From positions 1,178,001 through 1,242,000 of the forward strand of contig NZ_CP165783.1 of the NCBI RefSeq assembly GCF_000513895.2: a DNA stretch of 64,000 bases, written 5' to 3'. A program made the position numbers and the translations under genes. The DNA comes from Ensifer sp. WSM1721 (GTDB lineage Bacteria; Pseudomonadota; Alphaproteobacteria; Rhizobiales; Rhizobiaceae). This document shows positions 17,860-26,863 of the stretch, in pieces (the stretch's first letter is position 1; every line of letters starts with the position of its first letter). A model generated the notes under the pieces. The model was not told the origin of the DNA. It did no database searches and saw only the letters and a program-made list of their open reading frames with translations.

Positions 17860-18795
17860 ATGTCATTGAATGAAAATCCGCGGTGCAGGGCCGCCGTGAT
17901 CGGCCTCGGCTCGATGGGCTTCGGCATGGCGCAATCGATGAAGCGCGCCGGCATCGAGGTCGTCGGTTACGACGTCGCGCAGGTCGCAATAGAGCGCTTC
18001 GTCGCAGAAGGAGGGCTTGGCGCCGGCACCCTCAAAGAGGCCGTGCAGAACGCCGGCATCGTCGTTTCGGTCGTCGTCAATGCCGCGCAGACGGAGGCGG
18101 TCCTCTTCGGCCCGGACGGCATCGCCGAGGCAATGAAGCCGGGCGCCGCCTTCGTCTCGTCGGCAACCATGGACCCGGCCGTCGCGCGCAGCCTGGCGAA
18201 GCGGGCAGAGGCGCTCGGGCTCCATTATCTCGACGCGCCGATTTCCGGTGGTGCAGCAAGGGCGGCAAAAGGCGAGTTGACCATTATGGCGTCCGGTTCC
18301 GCCGAAGCCTTCGCCGTCGCCCGTCCCGCGCTCGACGCCATGGCGGCCGAGGTCTACGAACTGGGCGACGCCGCCGGGACCGGCGCGGCCTTCAAGATGA
18401 TCAACCAGCTCCTTGCCGGCGTGCACATCGCCGCCGCCTGCGAGGCGATCAGCTTCGCGGCCAAGCAGGGGCTCGATCTCGCAAAGGTCTACGAGGTGAT
18501 CACGGCCTCGGCCGGCAATTCCTGGATGTTCGAAAACCGAATCCCGCATGTCCTTGCCGGCGACTACACTCCGCTCAGCGCCGTCGAAATCTTCGTGAAA
18601 GATCTCGGCATCGTGCAGGACATGGCGCGCGCCGAGCGCTATCCGGTGCCGTTGGTCGCGGCCGCGCTGCAAATGTATCTAGCTGCCTCGGGCGCCGGCA
18701 TGGGGCGCGACGACGATTCTTCCCTCGCACGCCTCTATGCTCAACTCTCGGGCGCAGAGTTGCCGGGCCAAGGCAAAGAGCCACACACGGCGTAA
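17860..18795 (+). CDS. ltnD: L-threonate dehydrogenase-like 3-hydroxyacid dehydrogenase
   Basis: 311-residue beta-hydroxyacid dehydrogenase. NAD-binding motif GLGSMGFGMA, substrate-binding motif DAPISGGAARAAKGELT and catalytic-lysine helix GAAFKMINQLLAG. LtnD oxidises L-threonate to 2-oxo-tetronate. Assignment to LtnD rather than tartronate semialdehyde reductase rests on its operon with otnI and otnK. A second family member (glxR) lies at 29.8 kb beside gcl, which makes the division of labour plausible. Confidence 0.85.
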   Translation: MSLNENPRCRAAVIGLGSMGFGMAQSMKRAGIEVVGYDVAQVAIERFVAEGGLGAGTLKEAVQNAGIVVSVVVNAAQTEAVLFGPDGIAEAMKPGAAFVSSATMDPAVARSLAKRAEALGLHYLDAPISGGAARAAKGELTIMASGSAEAFAVARPALDAMAAEVYELGDAAGTGAAFKMINQLLAGVHIAAACEAISFAAKQGLDLAKVYEVITASAGNSWMFENRIPHVLAGDYTPLSAVEIFVKDLGIVQDMARAERYPVPLVAAALQMYLAASGAGMGRDDDSSLARLYAQLSGAELPGQGKEPHTA

Positions 18796-18806
18796 AGGAG
18801 GAACCG

Positions 18807-19583
18807 ATGCCCGTTTTCGCCGCCAACCTGACGATGATGTTCAACGAGTGGTCTTTCCTCGACCGCTTCGACGCCGCCGCGGAAGCGGGGTTCACGGCCG
18901 TCGAGTATCTATTTCCCTACGAGGTGCCGCCGGAAAAGATCGCGGAGCGGCTTGCCCGCAACAAGCTTGAGCAGGCGCTGTTCAATCTGCCTCCGGGGGA
19001 CTGGGCGGCGGGCGAACGCGGCATCGCCGCCCTCCCCGGCCGCTTCGATGATTTGAAATCCGACATCGAAAAGGCACTCGACTATGCCGCGGCGACGGGC
19101 GTCAAACGGCTGCATCTGATGGCGGGCCTTGCCGATCCCTCCGACGGGGAAGCCGCGACCTGTTATCGCCGCTCGGTGGCCTTTGCGGCCGAGCGACTCG
19201 CCGAAATAGGAATCGATCTCGTGATCGAACCGATCAACGGCCGCAACATGCCCGGCTATTTTCTCAATGATTTCGGCGCCGCCGAGACGCTGATCGCGGA
19301 GCTTGGACTTGCCAACCTGAAGCTCCAATTCGACATCTATCACCGGCAGATCATGCATGGCGACGTCGCCATGGCGCTCCGGCACCTCATGCCGATCACC
19401 GGCCATATCCAGATAGCGAGCGTCCCTTCGCGCCACGAGCCCGACGGGGAGGAACTGAACTATCCCTACCTGTTCGCCGAGATCGACCGGCTCGGCTATG
19501 CCGGTTTCGTCGGTTGCGAATATGCTCCGCGCGGCCGCACACTCGATGGCCTCGCCTGGTTCAAGCCTTTTGCACGGAGCTGA
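18807..19583 (+). CDS. otnI: 2-oxo-tetronate isomerase
   Basis: 258-residue hydroxypyruvate-isomerase-family TIM barrel (FAANLTMMFNEWSFLDRF N-terminus). Metal-site residues include Glu in VIEPINGRNMPGYF, Asp/His in LQFDIYHRQIMHGD and the closing Glu in FVGCEYAPRG. OtnI isomerises 2-oxo- to 3-oxo-tetronate before phosphorylation by OtnK. AAAGGAGGA precedes the ATG, 11 bases after ltnD. It is clearly paralogous to hyi at 30.7 kb, so separation from Hyi is by neighbourhood (ltnD, otnK) rather than by any single residue. Confidence 0.85.
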   Translation: MPVFAANLTMMFNEWSFLDRFDAAAEAGFTAVEYLFPYEVPPEKIAERLARNKLEQALFNLPPGDWAAGERGIAALPGRFDDLKSDIEKALDYAAATGVKRLHLMAGLADPSDGEAATCYRRSVAFAAERLAEIGIDLVIEPINGRNMPGYFLNDFGAAETLIAELGLANLKLQFDIYHRQIMHGDVAMALRHLMPITGHIQIASVPSRHEPDGEELNYPYLFAEIDRLGYAGFVGCEYAPRGRTLDGLAWFKPFARS

Positions 19584-19586
19584 CCG

Positions 19587-20864
19587 ATGACCATTCTGCT
19601 GGGATCGATCGCCGACGACTATACCGGCGCCTCCGACCTCGCCAACACGCTGACGAAGAACGGCCTTCGCACCGTCCAGACGGTCGGCATTCCGGATCTG
19701 TCCCTCGCCTTGCCGGACGTCGACGCTGTGGTCGTTTCTCTGAAGATCCGCTCCGTTGCCGCCGACGAGGCCGTCGCTGCCGCCCGCAAGGCGGATCAAT
19801 GGCTGCGCGATCGCGGCGCTGCCCATGTGCTCTACAAGATCTGTTCGACCTTCGATTCCACCGACGCCGGCAATATCGGTCCTGTGACGGAGGCGCTGGC
19901 CCAAGCTGCGGGCGGCGGCATCGTGCTCGCCACCCCCGCCTTTCCGGAAACGGGACGCACCGTCTATCTCGGCCATCTCTTCGTCAACGGCCAGCCGCTC
20001 AACGAAAGCCCGCTCAAAGACCATCCGCTGAACCCGATGCACGACGCCAATCTGGTGCGGGTGCTGGCCCGTCAATCGCAAAGAGCCGTCGGCCTCGTCG
20101 ATCTCACGACCGTCTCCATGGGACCTGCGGCGGTGAAGGAGCGGCTTGAGATCCTCAGTGCTCAGGGCATGACCGCCGCGATCGCCGATGCGGTTTTCGA
20201 ACGCGATCTCGAAGTCCTCGGCGAGGTGGCGCTCGAAACGCCCGTGTCCACCGGCGCATCCGGCCTCGGACTCGGCCTGGCCCGCGCATTTGTGCGCTCC
20301 GGCCGCGCATCGGCGCATGCCGGCACGAGCAATGCCATTCGCCCGGTCGGCGGCCTTGCCGCGGTCGTCGCGGGCAGTTGCTCGGCCGCGACGCTGAAAC
20401 AGATCGAGGTTGCCGAGCGGTCCATGCCCGTGCTGCGGCTCGATACGGAAAGGCTGCTTGCCGGATCGGACGAGATTTCCGCGGCGATTGCCTGGGCCGG
20501 TGAGAGGATTGCCGCGGGTCCGGTGATCGTGGCAGCTAGCGCCTCACCCGATGTCGTTTCACGCTTGCAAGCCCGCTATGGGCGGGAAGCGTCCGGTCAC
20601 GCGATCGAAGCCGCAACGGCGACGATCGCCGGCGAACTGGTGGCGCGCGGCGTGAAGCGCCTCGTCGTTGCCGGCGGCGAAACCTCCGGCGCGACGGTCG
20701 ACAGGCTCGGCATCCCGGCCTTCCTGATCGGCCCGGAGATCGCACCGGGCGTTCCGGTGCTCCGGACGATCGGCAATTCCGAGGGCGAGATGCTCATGGC
20801 GCTGAAATCCGGCAATTTCGGCGGCGAGGACTTCTTCAGCGCGGCATTGGCTATGATGCGATGA
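19587..20864 (+). CDS. otnK: 3-oxo-tetronate kinase
   Basis: 425 residues of the four-carbon acid sugar kinase family (DUF1537). The N-terminal SIADDYTGASDLAN motif and the C-terminal nucleotide-binding LVVAGGETSGATV motif are both present. It phosphorylates 3-oxo-tetronate at C4 to give the OtnC substrate. It starts 3 bases after the otnI stop, so it is translationally linked, and it is the last gene before a degenerate RIME repeat. Confidence 0.9.
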   Translation: MTILLGSIADDYTGASDLANTLTKNGLRTVQTVGIPDLSLALPDVDAVVVSLKIRSVAADEAVAAARKADQWLRDRGAAHVLYKICSTFDSTDAGNIGPVTEALAQAAGGGIVLATPAFPETGRTVYLGHLFVNGQPLNESPLKDHPLNPMHDANLVRVLARQSQRAVGLVDLTTVSMGPAAVKERLEILSAQGMTAAIADAVFERDLEVLGEVALETPVSTGASGLGLGLARAFVRSGRASAHAGTSNAIRPVGGLAAVVAGSCSAATLKQIEVAERSMPVLRLDTERLLAGSDEISAAIAWAGERIAAGPVIVAASASPDVVSRLQARYGREASGHAIEAATATIAGELVARGVKRLVVAGGETSGATVDRLGIPAFLIGPEIAPGVPVLRTIGNSEGEMLMALKSGNFGGEDFFSAALAMMR

Positions 20865-20910
20865 AAGGCAGGGCGGCGGGCGACCCCCCGCCCGTCTCCC
20901 GCCGCCCGTG

Positions 20911-21014
20911 TGCTGCATGTTTCCTTGAATCGGAGCCGATTTCAGGACAAACATCCAGCCGTTCGAAGTGCTACAGCGACCTTTCTGCGCCCTGCCCGGG
21001 CGCGCGCTGTCGTG
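20911..21014. repeat. Degenerate RIME-type palindromic repeat
   Basis: Has the two-part RIME layout: a TGCATGTTTCCTTGAATCGG...CCGATTTCAGGACAAACAT palindrome followed by a CTACAGCG...CGCTGT palindrome. Both arms carry several mismatches to the near-identical copies at 43.8 and 44.8 kb, so it is an old copy. It occupies the space between convergent otnK and the ribose-type binding protein gene. Confidence 0.7.
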
Positions 21015-21015
21015 A

Positions 21016-21984
21016 TTACAAACCCTTCTCCTTCATGATCTGGGCGGCGTTTTCCTTCGTCACCTTCATCGTGTCGAGTGTGACGGTCTTTTCCACCTTT
21101 TCCCCATTCAGGAATTTGATTGCCTGACGCAGGCCCTCAGCACCGGGAGTCGCATAGAGGAAGGTCGCCGTCAGCTCGCCATTGTTGACCCAGGTCACGC
21201 CCTCGTTCGGCAACGCGTCGATGCCGATGAACTTCATCTCCTTCTCGCGACCTGCATCCTTGGCCGCGAGATAGGCGCCGTAGGCCATCGGATCGTTGTG
21301 GCCGTAGACGAGATCGATCTTCTCGTTGTTGCGGAGCGCCGTCGCCATGATGTTGTAGGCTTGATCCTGCTTCCAGTCGCCGGATTGCCGGTCGAGGAGA
21401 TGCTTGATGCCGGGCTCCTTATCGGTGAATTCGTGGAAGCCTTCGTGACGGTCATGTGCGGGCTGCGTGCCCATGCCACCCCATATTTCGACGATGGTGC
21501 CTTGAGCCTTGCCCTTGCCGCCCAGGAGCTCGACTGCGTACTCGCCGGCGGCCCGGCCGATCAGCTTGTTATCGCCGCCTACGAACTGGGTGTATTGATC
21601 GGTCTCGACGTTGCGATCGAGGACGAAGACCGGGATCTTGGCGTCGATCGCCTGTTGCACCACGCCTGTTAGCCCGGCGGATTCTTTCGGGGACACGAGC
21701 AAGGCGTCGACCTCCTGGCGGATGAGGTTCTCGACGTCGGCCACCTGCTTTTCTGTCTTGTCCTCACCGTCGGTTATGATGAGCTCGACCTCCGGATGCT
21801 TTTCCGCTTCGGCGATGATGTCCTTGTTGAACTGGGCACGCCACGGCTCGATTGTCGTGGCCTGGCTGAAACCGATACGCCATTTCTTGTCCTGAGCCAT
21901 GGCGTCGCCGGCCGGCAACAGGGCAGTCGTCGCCGCGAGAACGGCGGCAACAGCGGTCAGTTTCATGATGTCACGGCGTTTCAT
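21016..21984 (-). CDS. Ribose-type sugar-binding periplasmic protein
   Basis: 322 residues with a Sec-type signal peptide (MKRRDIMKLTAVAAVLAATT, cleavage near AMA-QDK) and a type-I periplasmic binding fold (KWRIGFSQATTIEPWRAQF; VLDRNVETDQYTQFVGGDN). It belongs to the RbsB/galactofuranose-binding-like group of CUT2 importers. The ATG at 21984 overlaps the stop of the permease gene (ATGA) and follows GGGAGGAAAG. The sugar ligand is unknown; neighbouring tetronate and glyoxylate genes do not settle it. Confidence 0.92.
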   Translation of the reverse strand: MKRRDIMKLTAVAAVLAATTALLPAGDAMAQDKKWRIGFSQATTIEPWRAQFNKDIIAEAEKHPEVELIITDGEDKTEKQVADVENLIRQEVDALLVSPKESAGLTGVVQQAIDAKIPVFVLDRNVETDQYTQFVGGDNKLIGRAAGEYAVELLGGKGKAQGTIVEIWGGMGTQPAHDRHEGFHEFTDKEPGIKHLLDRQSGDWKQDQAYNIMATALRNNEKIDLVYGHNDPMAYGAYLAAKDAGREKEMKFIGIDALPNEGVTWVNNGELTATFLYATPGAEGLRQAIKFLNGEKVEKTVTLDTMKVTKENAAQIMKEKGL

Positions 21985-23303
21985 TCTTTCTTTCCTCCCA
22001 TTGTTAAAGACAACGTCTCTCCTGGCGTCCGCTCCTCCGCGGACGTTTCCCTTTGAGCCGGGCGCCGGCTGGCGCCCGCCAGCCGCAACTGCGCGAGAAG
22101 GTCGTAGGCGTTGCGCTCCTGCACGAGCACCGTGCCGATGATGATTACGCCTTTCAGCACCAACTGAAGATTGGAGTTGATGTTGTGGAGCTGCAGGATG
22201 TTGGAGAGCAGACCGAAGATCAGCACGCCGCAAAACGTCCCGGCAAGGCTTCCGCGCCCGCCCATCAGGCTTGTTCCACCGATTACCACCGCCGCGATCG
22301 CATCGAGCTCCAGGCCCGCACCGGCATCGGGCTTCCCCTGCCGGTATTGCGCGACATAGAGCACTGCCGCGATCCCCGCGAGCAGACCGGAGACCGCATA
22401 GGTAACGATCTTCACGCGTCCCGCATTGATGCCCGAGAGCCGCGCAGCCTCTTCATTTCCGCCGATCGCATAGACGTAGCGGCCGAAGGGCGTGAATCGC
22501 AGGATCGCCCCGTATAGGAGAATTGCCGCGATGAAGAATATGCCGGGCATCGGGACGATGCCGAAAACGAGCTGGCGCAGCACGTCGAAATCGGCGGTGG
22601 CATTGCTGCCGGTGTAGACCGGCAGGACCGCGTTGTTCTGGCCGGCAGTGAGCCGGGCGATACCGAGAGCCGTCACCATCATCGCAAGCGTGACGATGAA
22701 GGGCTGCAAGCGTCCCGCGACGATGATCACACCGTTGACGGTGCCGAAGAGCAGACCGACGGCGGGCGCCACGAGCAAAACGCCGGCAACGCCGAATTTG
22801 GTCTGTACCTGTGGCAGCAGGAAACTCAGCACCAGCCCGCAAAGGGCGATGCCGGCGACGGCCGGCAGAATCGTGCCGCGCGTGCGATCGAGGTGAACGT
22901 CGCGGATGTGCTTCTCGCCCGATCGCGATTTCTCGATGTTGAGCAACAGGAAGCGCACCGTAACCGCGCCGATGAGAAGCGCCGCGAGCCCTACGGCCGG
23001 AAGCCCCAGGAACACGGCAGTCGTCTCGCCGGGAACGGTCAGCAGCATGGCGCAGACAACGGTGCATATCGCCATCAGCGAGCCGACCGACAGATCGATG
23101 CCGCCGGTCAGAATGACCGCCGTCATGCCGGTGGCAATGAGCCCCGTGGTCGAGACCTGCCGCAACACGTCGAGAAGGTTGCCGGAAGAGAGAAAGATGT
23201 TCTTGCCCGACGATGTCACCGGCGAGGAGAGGACCCCGATCAGGAAGATGGCGATGAGGCCCCAATAGAGTTTCGTGCGCGAAAGCGCCTTCAGAAAAGT
23301 CAT
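21981..23303 (-). CDS. Ribose-type ABC permease with central insertion
   Basis: 440-residue RbsC-family permease, about 100 residues longer than usual. Canonical motifs are TGMTAVILTGGIDLSVGS near residue 60 and GGNEEAARLSGI in the cytoplasmic loop. Extra sequence at roughly residues 100-175 contains a charged, soluble-looking stretch (NIEKSRSGEKHIRDVHLDRTR-like) before further hydrophobic segments, and a polar tail of about 35 residues ends the protein. It overlaps the ATPase gene upstream and the binding-protein gene downstream by 4 bases each. Confidence 0.9.
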   Translation of the reverse strand: MTFLKALSRTKLYWGLIAIFLIGVLSSPVTSSGKNIFLSSGNLLDVLRQVSTTGLIATGMTAVILTGGIDLSVGSLMAICTVVCAMLLTVPGETTAVFLGLPAVGLAALLIGAVTVRFLLLNIEKSRSGEKHIRDVHLDRTRGTILPAVAGIALCGLVLSFLLPQVQTKFGVAGVLLVAPAVGLLFGTVNGVIIVAGRLQPFIVTLAMMVTALGIARLTAGQNNAVLPVYTGSNATADFDVLRQLVFGIVPMPGIFFIAAILLYGAILRFTPFGRYVYAIGGNEEAARLSGINAGRVKIVTYAVSGLLAGIAAVLYVAQYRQGKPDAGAGLELDAIAAVVIGGTSLMGGRGSLAGTFCGVLIFGLLSNILQLHNINSNLQLVLKGVIIIGTVLVQERNAYDLLAQLRLAGASRRPAQRETSAEERTPGETLSLTMGGKKE

Positions 23304-24886
23304 GCAACCGCCCTTCCATGCGTACCCCGCGGCGCGGCGAGCTGCATGATGCGCTCCTCGCTCGCCTCCTCCCTAGAGATAAGTCCGGTCTGCCGACCCT
23401 CGGCCATCACCAGAATGCGATCGGCGAGATGCAGGAGCTCAGGCAGTTCGGAGCTGACAACAATGATCGCCAGCCCCTCGCCGGCGAGCTTGAAGATCAG
23501 GTCGTAGATCTCGCGTTTCGCACCGACATCGATGCCGCGCGTCGGCTCGTCGAGAAGCAGGACACGCGGAGCGGTCGCCAGAGACTTGGCGATAACGACC
23601 TTCTGCTGGTTGCCGCCCGACAAGGTCCCGGTCAACTGATCGGTGCCGTTGCAGCGCACGCCGAGCGTGCTGACCGCCCTACTCGCGAGCGCATCTTCCC
23701 TCTCGAAGGAACGAAGGCCGAAGCGAGCGAGCCAGTTGACGAGCGGCAAGGCCACGTTGTCCGTGATCGAATCGCGCAGATGCAGGCCCTTCGCCTTGCG
23801 GTCCTCCGTCACCAAGGCTATCCCGAGACGGCGCGCATCGCGCGGGGAGCGCATATCGACGGGAACCCCACCCAATCGGACTTCGCCGCCGCTGCGGCCC
23901 TCGGCCGAAGCGAAGATCGTTTCCAGGATTTCCGTGCGCCCCGCCCCGAGCAATCCTCCGATGCCGAGGATTTCACCGGCACGCACGTCGAAGCTGACGC
24001 CCTTCAACACGTCGCGCCAGCCATGCCGCTCGGCTATCGAAAGCGAGAGGTCCCTGACCGAAAGCACGGGCTCACCGCTTGCCGACCGGCCGCCCCGCTC
24101 AATGTCGAGAAGGCTGCGCCCCACCATGGCCGCGATAACGGTATCCTCGTCGAGATCGGCCATGGGCCGGGTCCAGACATACCGGCCGTCGCGAAAAACC
24201 GTGATCCGGTCGCTGAGGTGCATCACCTCGTCGATGCGATGGGAAATATAGACGATGCCGACGCCCTCGCCCGCGAGCTGCCGCATGATCTTGAAGAGCC
24301 GCTGGCACTCGCCCGGAGAAAGCGCCGAGGTCGGTTCGTCCATGATCAGGATACGTGCCTGCAGCGACAGGGCCTTGGCGATCTCGACGAGCTGCTGCTC
24401 GCCGACCCGCAATTGCCCGACCCGGGCCTCGGGGTCGAGTTCGATGCCGAGACGCTTCAGTTGCTGGCGTGCCGCCTCGAGGCTGGCCTTGCGGTCGACG
24501 AAAAGGCCGGCGATGACCGGCTCGCGTCCGAGAAAGATGTTGTCGGCAACGCTGAGCTCGGGAACGAGATTGAGCTCCTGATGGATGATGGCGATGCCGG
24601 CTGCCTCGGCGTCCCGGACATTTAAGAATCTCACCGCTTCTCCGTCGACCCAGACGGTCCCGTCGTACTCGGTGTAGACACCGGACAGAATCTTCATGAG
24701 TGTCGACTTGCCGGCGCCGTTTTCGCCCATCAGCGCATGGATTTCGCCGGCGCGAAGATCGAAGCGAACATCCTTGAGCGCCGCGACACCGCCGAAAGAT
24801 TTCGAAATTGCTTCAGCGGCCAGGATCGGGCAACCGGAATCGACGGCGTCGTCCGACCGAGACGTCGACTGTTTTTCATCGCGCAT
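23300..24886 (-). CDS. Ribose-type ABC transporter ATPase (tandem domains)
   Basis: 528-residue fused double ATPase of the RbsA/MglA type. The first domain has an intact Walker A (GENGAGKST) and the signature LRVGEQQLVEIAKAL; the second has a degenerate Walker A (GLLGAGRTE) and LSGGNQQKVVIAKSL, the normal asymmetry of this family. First gene of the importer operon, controlled from the intergenic region shared with the divergent LacI gene. Confidence 0.93.
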   Translation of the reverse strand: MRDEKQSTSRSDDAVDSGCPILAAEAISKSFGGVAALKDVRFDLRAGEIHALMGENGAGKSTLMKILSGVYTEYDGTVWVDGEAVRFLNVRDAEAAGIAIIHQELNLVPELSVADNIFLGREPVIAGLFVDRKASLEAARQQLKRLGIELDPEARVGQLRVGEQQLVEIAKALSLQARILIMDEPTSALSPGECQRLFKIMRQLAGEGVGIVYISHRIDEVMHLSDRITVFRDGRYVWTRPMADLDEDTVIAAMVGRSLLDIERGGRSASGEPVLSVRDLSLSIAERHGWRDVLKGVSFDVRAGEILGIGGLLGAGRTEILETIFASAEGRSGGEVRLGGVPVDMRSPRDARRLGIALVTEDRKAKGLHLRDSITDNVALPLVNWLARFGLRSFEREDALASRAVSTLGVRCNGTDQLTGTLSGGNQQKVVIAKSLATAPRVLLLDEPTRGIDVGAKREIYDLIFKLAGEGLAIIVVSSELPELLHLADRILVMAEGRQTGLISREEASEERIMQLAAPRGTHGRAVA

Positions 24887-24942
24887 GATATTGGCAGCCT
24901 CCCTTCCGCCGACATCTGACGATCTATCGGCCCACAGCCTAG

Positions 24943-24956
24943 TCTAAACGTTTAGA
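24943..24956. promoter_or_regulatory. LacI-type operator 1 for the ribose-type importer
   Basis: Perfect 14-base palindrome TCTAAACGTTTAGA, centred on ACGT, 57 bases upstream of the ATPase gene start. LacI/GalR-family sites typically have this shape. The divergent regulator gene is at 25061. Confidence 0.8.
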
Positions 24957-25040
24957 CGCTGTCAAGCAGTCGAAAACACCGACGACTGCTCATTATTGCG
25001 TAATTCCTTGGCTTCAAATACAGTTTACAGCGAAAACTTT

Positions 25041-25054
25041 TCGAAACGTTTTGA
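25041..25054. promoter_or_regulatory. LacI-type operator 2 near the lacI start
   Basis: TCGAAACGTTTTGA, sharing the AAACGTTT core with operator 1, ends 7 bases before the lacI ATG. The two sites are 98 bases apart, a spacing compatible with looping and with autoregulation of the regulator gene. Confidence 0.65.
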
Positions 25055-25060
25055 GACGAC

Positions 25061-26119
25061 ATGCGGCAACCACGAAGCTCACGAAGATCCAGCGCACCGA
25101 CCATGCTCGACGTCGCCAGGGCCGCCAGTGTTTCAGTGGCGACGGTATCCGCCGTTATCAACGGCTCGGCACCGGTCAGCCCGGAACTGCGCAACCGGAT
25201 CGAGCAGGCGATCAGCCTGATCGGCTACAAACGCAACGCGATCGCCCGCAGCCTCAAGCTCGGGACGACGCGCACCATTGGCCTGATGGTTGCCGACATT
25301 ACGAACCCGTTCTTCACCGACGTCGTCGCGGTCATCCAGGACGTGCTGCACCGTGCCGGCTACGCCGTGATGCTCTGCTGCAACGATGAAGACGTGGCGA
25401 TGCAGGACGAACAGATCGCACTTCTGATCGATCGAAGTGTGGATGGCCTGATCATCGCGCCCGCAGGAGACGACGAGACGCTGAAGCGCATCATTGCCGG
25501 CGCCAACCTGCCGACCGTCTTGATCGACAGGCTTCTGGACGGCGTCGACACCGATGCGGTCGTGATCGACAACCGTCGCGCCGTTCAGGATGCGACGCTC
25601 TACATGCTCGGCCTCGGCCATCGCCGCATCGGCTATATCTCAGGGTCGCTCGATACGTCGACCGGGCGCGAGCGCCTGTCCGGCTACCGGGCAGCGTTGG
25701 AAGCGGCGGGATTGCCTTATGAGGAGGACCTGGTGCGGATCGGCAATTTCCGCGAAAAGGACGCCTACACGGCGACGATACAGCTGCTGACAAGTCCCGA
25801 ACGGCCAACGGCGATCTTTTCCGCCAACAACCTGATGGTCATCGGTGTGATGAAGGCGATCCGCGACATCGGCCTTCGCTGCCCGGACGAGATTTCCGTT
25901 GCGAGCTTCGACGACTTTCCTTGGGCGGACGTCTTTCAGCCGCATCTGACGACGATTGCCCAGCCCGTCCAGGCGATCGGCGAACAGGCTGCGCAACTCA
26001 TGCTCGACCGCCTGTCGGGCAAGAGCCGCGAGGAACCGCGCCGGCTCGTGCTCCATGGGCGCCTGATGATCCGCGACTCCTGCCGGCCGATCAATCTAAC
26101 GCCGCGCGCGATCGCTTAG
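25061..26119 (+). CDS. LacI-family regulator of the ribose-type importer
   Basis: 352 residues. HTH TMLDVARAASVSVATVSAVI, then NGSAPVSPELRNRIEQA hinge helix and a sugar-binding core (GLMVADITNPFFTDVVAVI; VDGLIIAPAGDDE). No strong Shine-Dalgarno is seen before the ATG at 25061, so starting at the internal Met of the HTH (25103) cannot be excluded. It faces the importer operon and has a palindrome near each start. Confidence 0.9.
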   Translation: MRQPRSSRRSSAPTMLDVARAASVSVATVSAVINGSAPVSPELRNRIEQAISLIGYKRNAIARSLKLGTTRTIGLMVADITNPFFTDVVAVIQDVLHRAGYAVMLCCNDEDVAMQDEQIALLIDRSVDGLIIAPAGDDETLKRIIAGANLPTVLIDRLLDGVDTDAVVIDNRRAVQDATLYMLGLGHRRIGYISGSLDTSTGRERLSGYRAALEAAGLPYEEDLVRIGNFREKDAYTATIQLLTSPERPTAIFSANNLMVIGVMKAIRDIGLRCPDEISVASFDDFPWADVFQPHLTTIAQPVQAIGEQAAQLMLDRLSGKSREEPRRLVLHGRLMIRDSCRPINLTPRAIA

Positions 26120-26202
26120 GGCAATCAGCTTGCAGCGCGGAAATCGGGAAAGCGCGTGTCGATCCCTTTGCACGACGCTTAAAGGCGTAGCCCCTCTTGC
26201 GT

Positions 26203-26778
26203 TCAATCGTCGTGCAGCGCACGAGCGATCGGCGGGCCGACGCTGATCTCGCGGAACTTCGCCTCGAAGCCGGCACGCTCCGGCGAGCAGGCCATGACGC
26301 CGACCTCGGCATCGGCGGCATCAAACGGGCAGAGCCGCGCCATTTGCCATCGCTCATCGCCAAAGCGGAATTGCACGCGCACTGCATCGTCATGCCGTGT
26401 CAGCCGCACCTCCAGGGGATCCGACGGCGCCCGGCCGTGAAGCGGGATGACCGACCAGTCCGAGACGCCGCGCGTCACGACCACGCTGAAGTGCATCAAG
26501 CCGTCCGTATATTCGATGCCGCATTTGATCCAGTTGCGCTCGTCAAGCCTCAGCATCAAGCCGGCCTGATCGTAGAGCTGTTCATAGGCACCGATGATCG
26601 TCGCCGAGGCGGTGAAGTCGCCCGAAACCGGCCGAAGGTAGGCATGCCCGCTGTCGCGCACAAAACCGTAGAAGGTTTCGCGCCAGAAATCCGTGTTGCC
26701 GTCGGTCCGGAGCGACAAAGCCCGTTCGTCGCCCTCCCAGCTCGCCGGCTCGTTCAGCCATCGATAGGCGATTCCCAT
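26203..26778 (-). CDS. DUF1349 (concanavalin-like) protein
   Basis: 191 residues with the DUF1349 pattern: TDFWRETFYGFVRDSGHAYL, GDFTASATIIGAYEQLYDQAG, LMLRLDERNWIKCGIEYTDG. The fold is a jelly-roll of unknown activity, named after yeast regulation of enolase protein 1. The ATG at 26778 follows GGAGGAAGGG; the open frame upstream is Ser/Ala/Arg-rich and non-coding in appearance. The 3' end forms a 9-bp inverted repeat (TGCACGACG/CGTCGTGCA) with the intergenic space towards the convergent lacI gene. Confidence 0.85.
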   Translation of the reverse strand: MGIAYRWLNEPASWEGDERALSLRTDGNTDFWRETFYGFVRDSGHAYLRPVSGDFTASATIIGAYEQLYDQAGLMLRLDERNWIKCGIEYTDGLMHFSVVVTRGVSDWSVIPLHGRAPSDPLEVRLTRHDDAVRVQFRFGDERWQMARLCPFDAADAEVGVMACSPERAGFEAKFREISVGPPIARALHDD

Positions 26779-26863
26779 CCCTTCCTCCGCTCGGTTGGAC
26801 GGGCAGAAACTGACCTCGTCCGGCCGTCCAGTCCAAAGAACATCGTTTGGCGGGAAAAACCAG

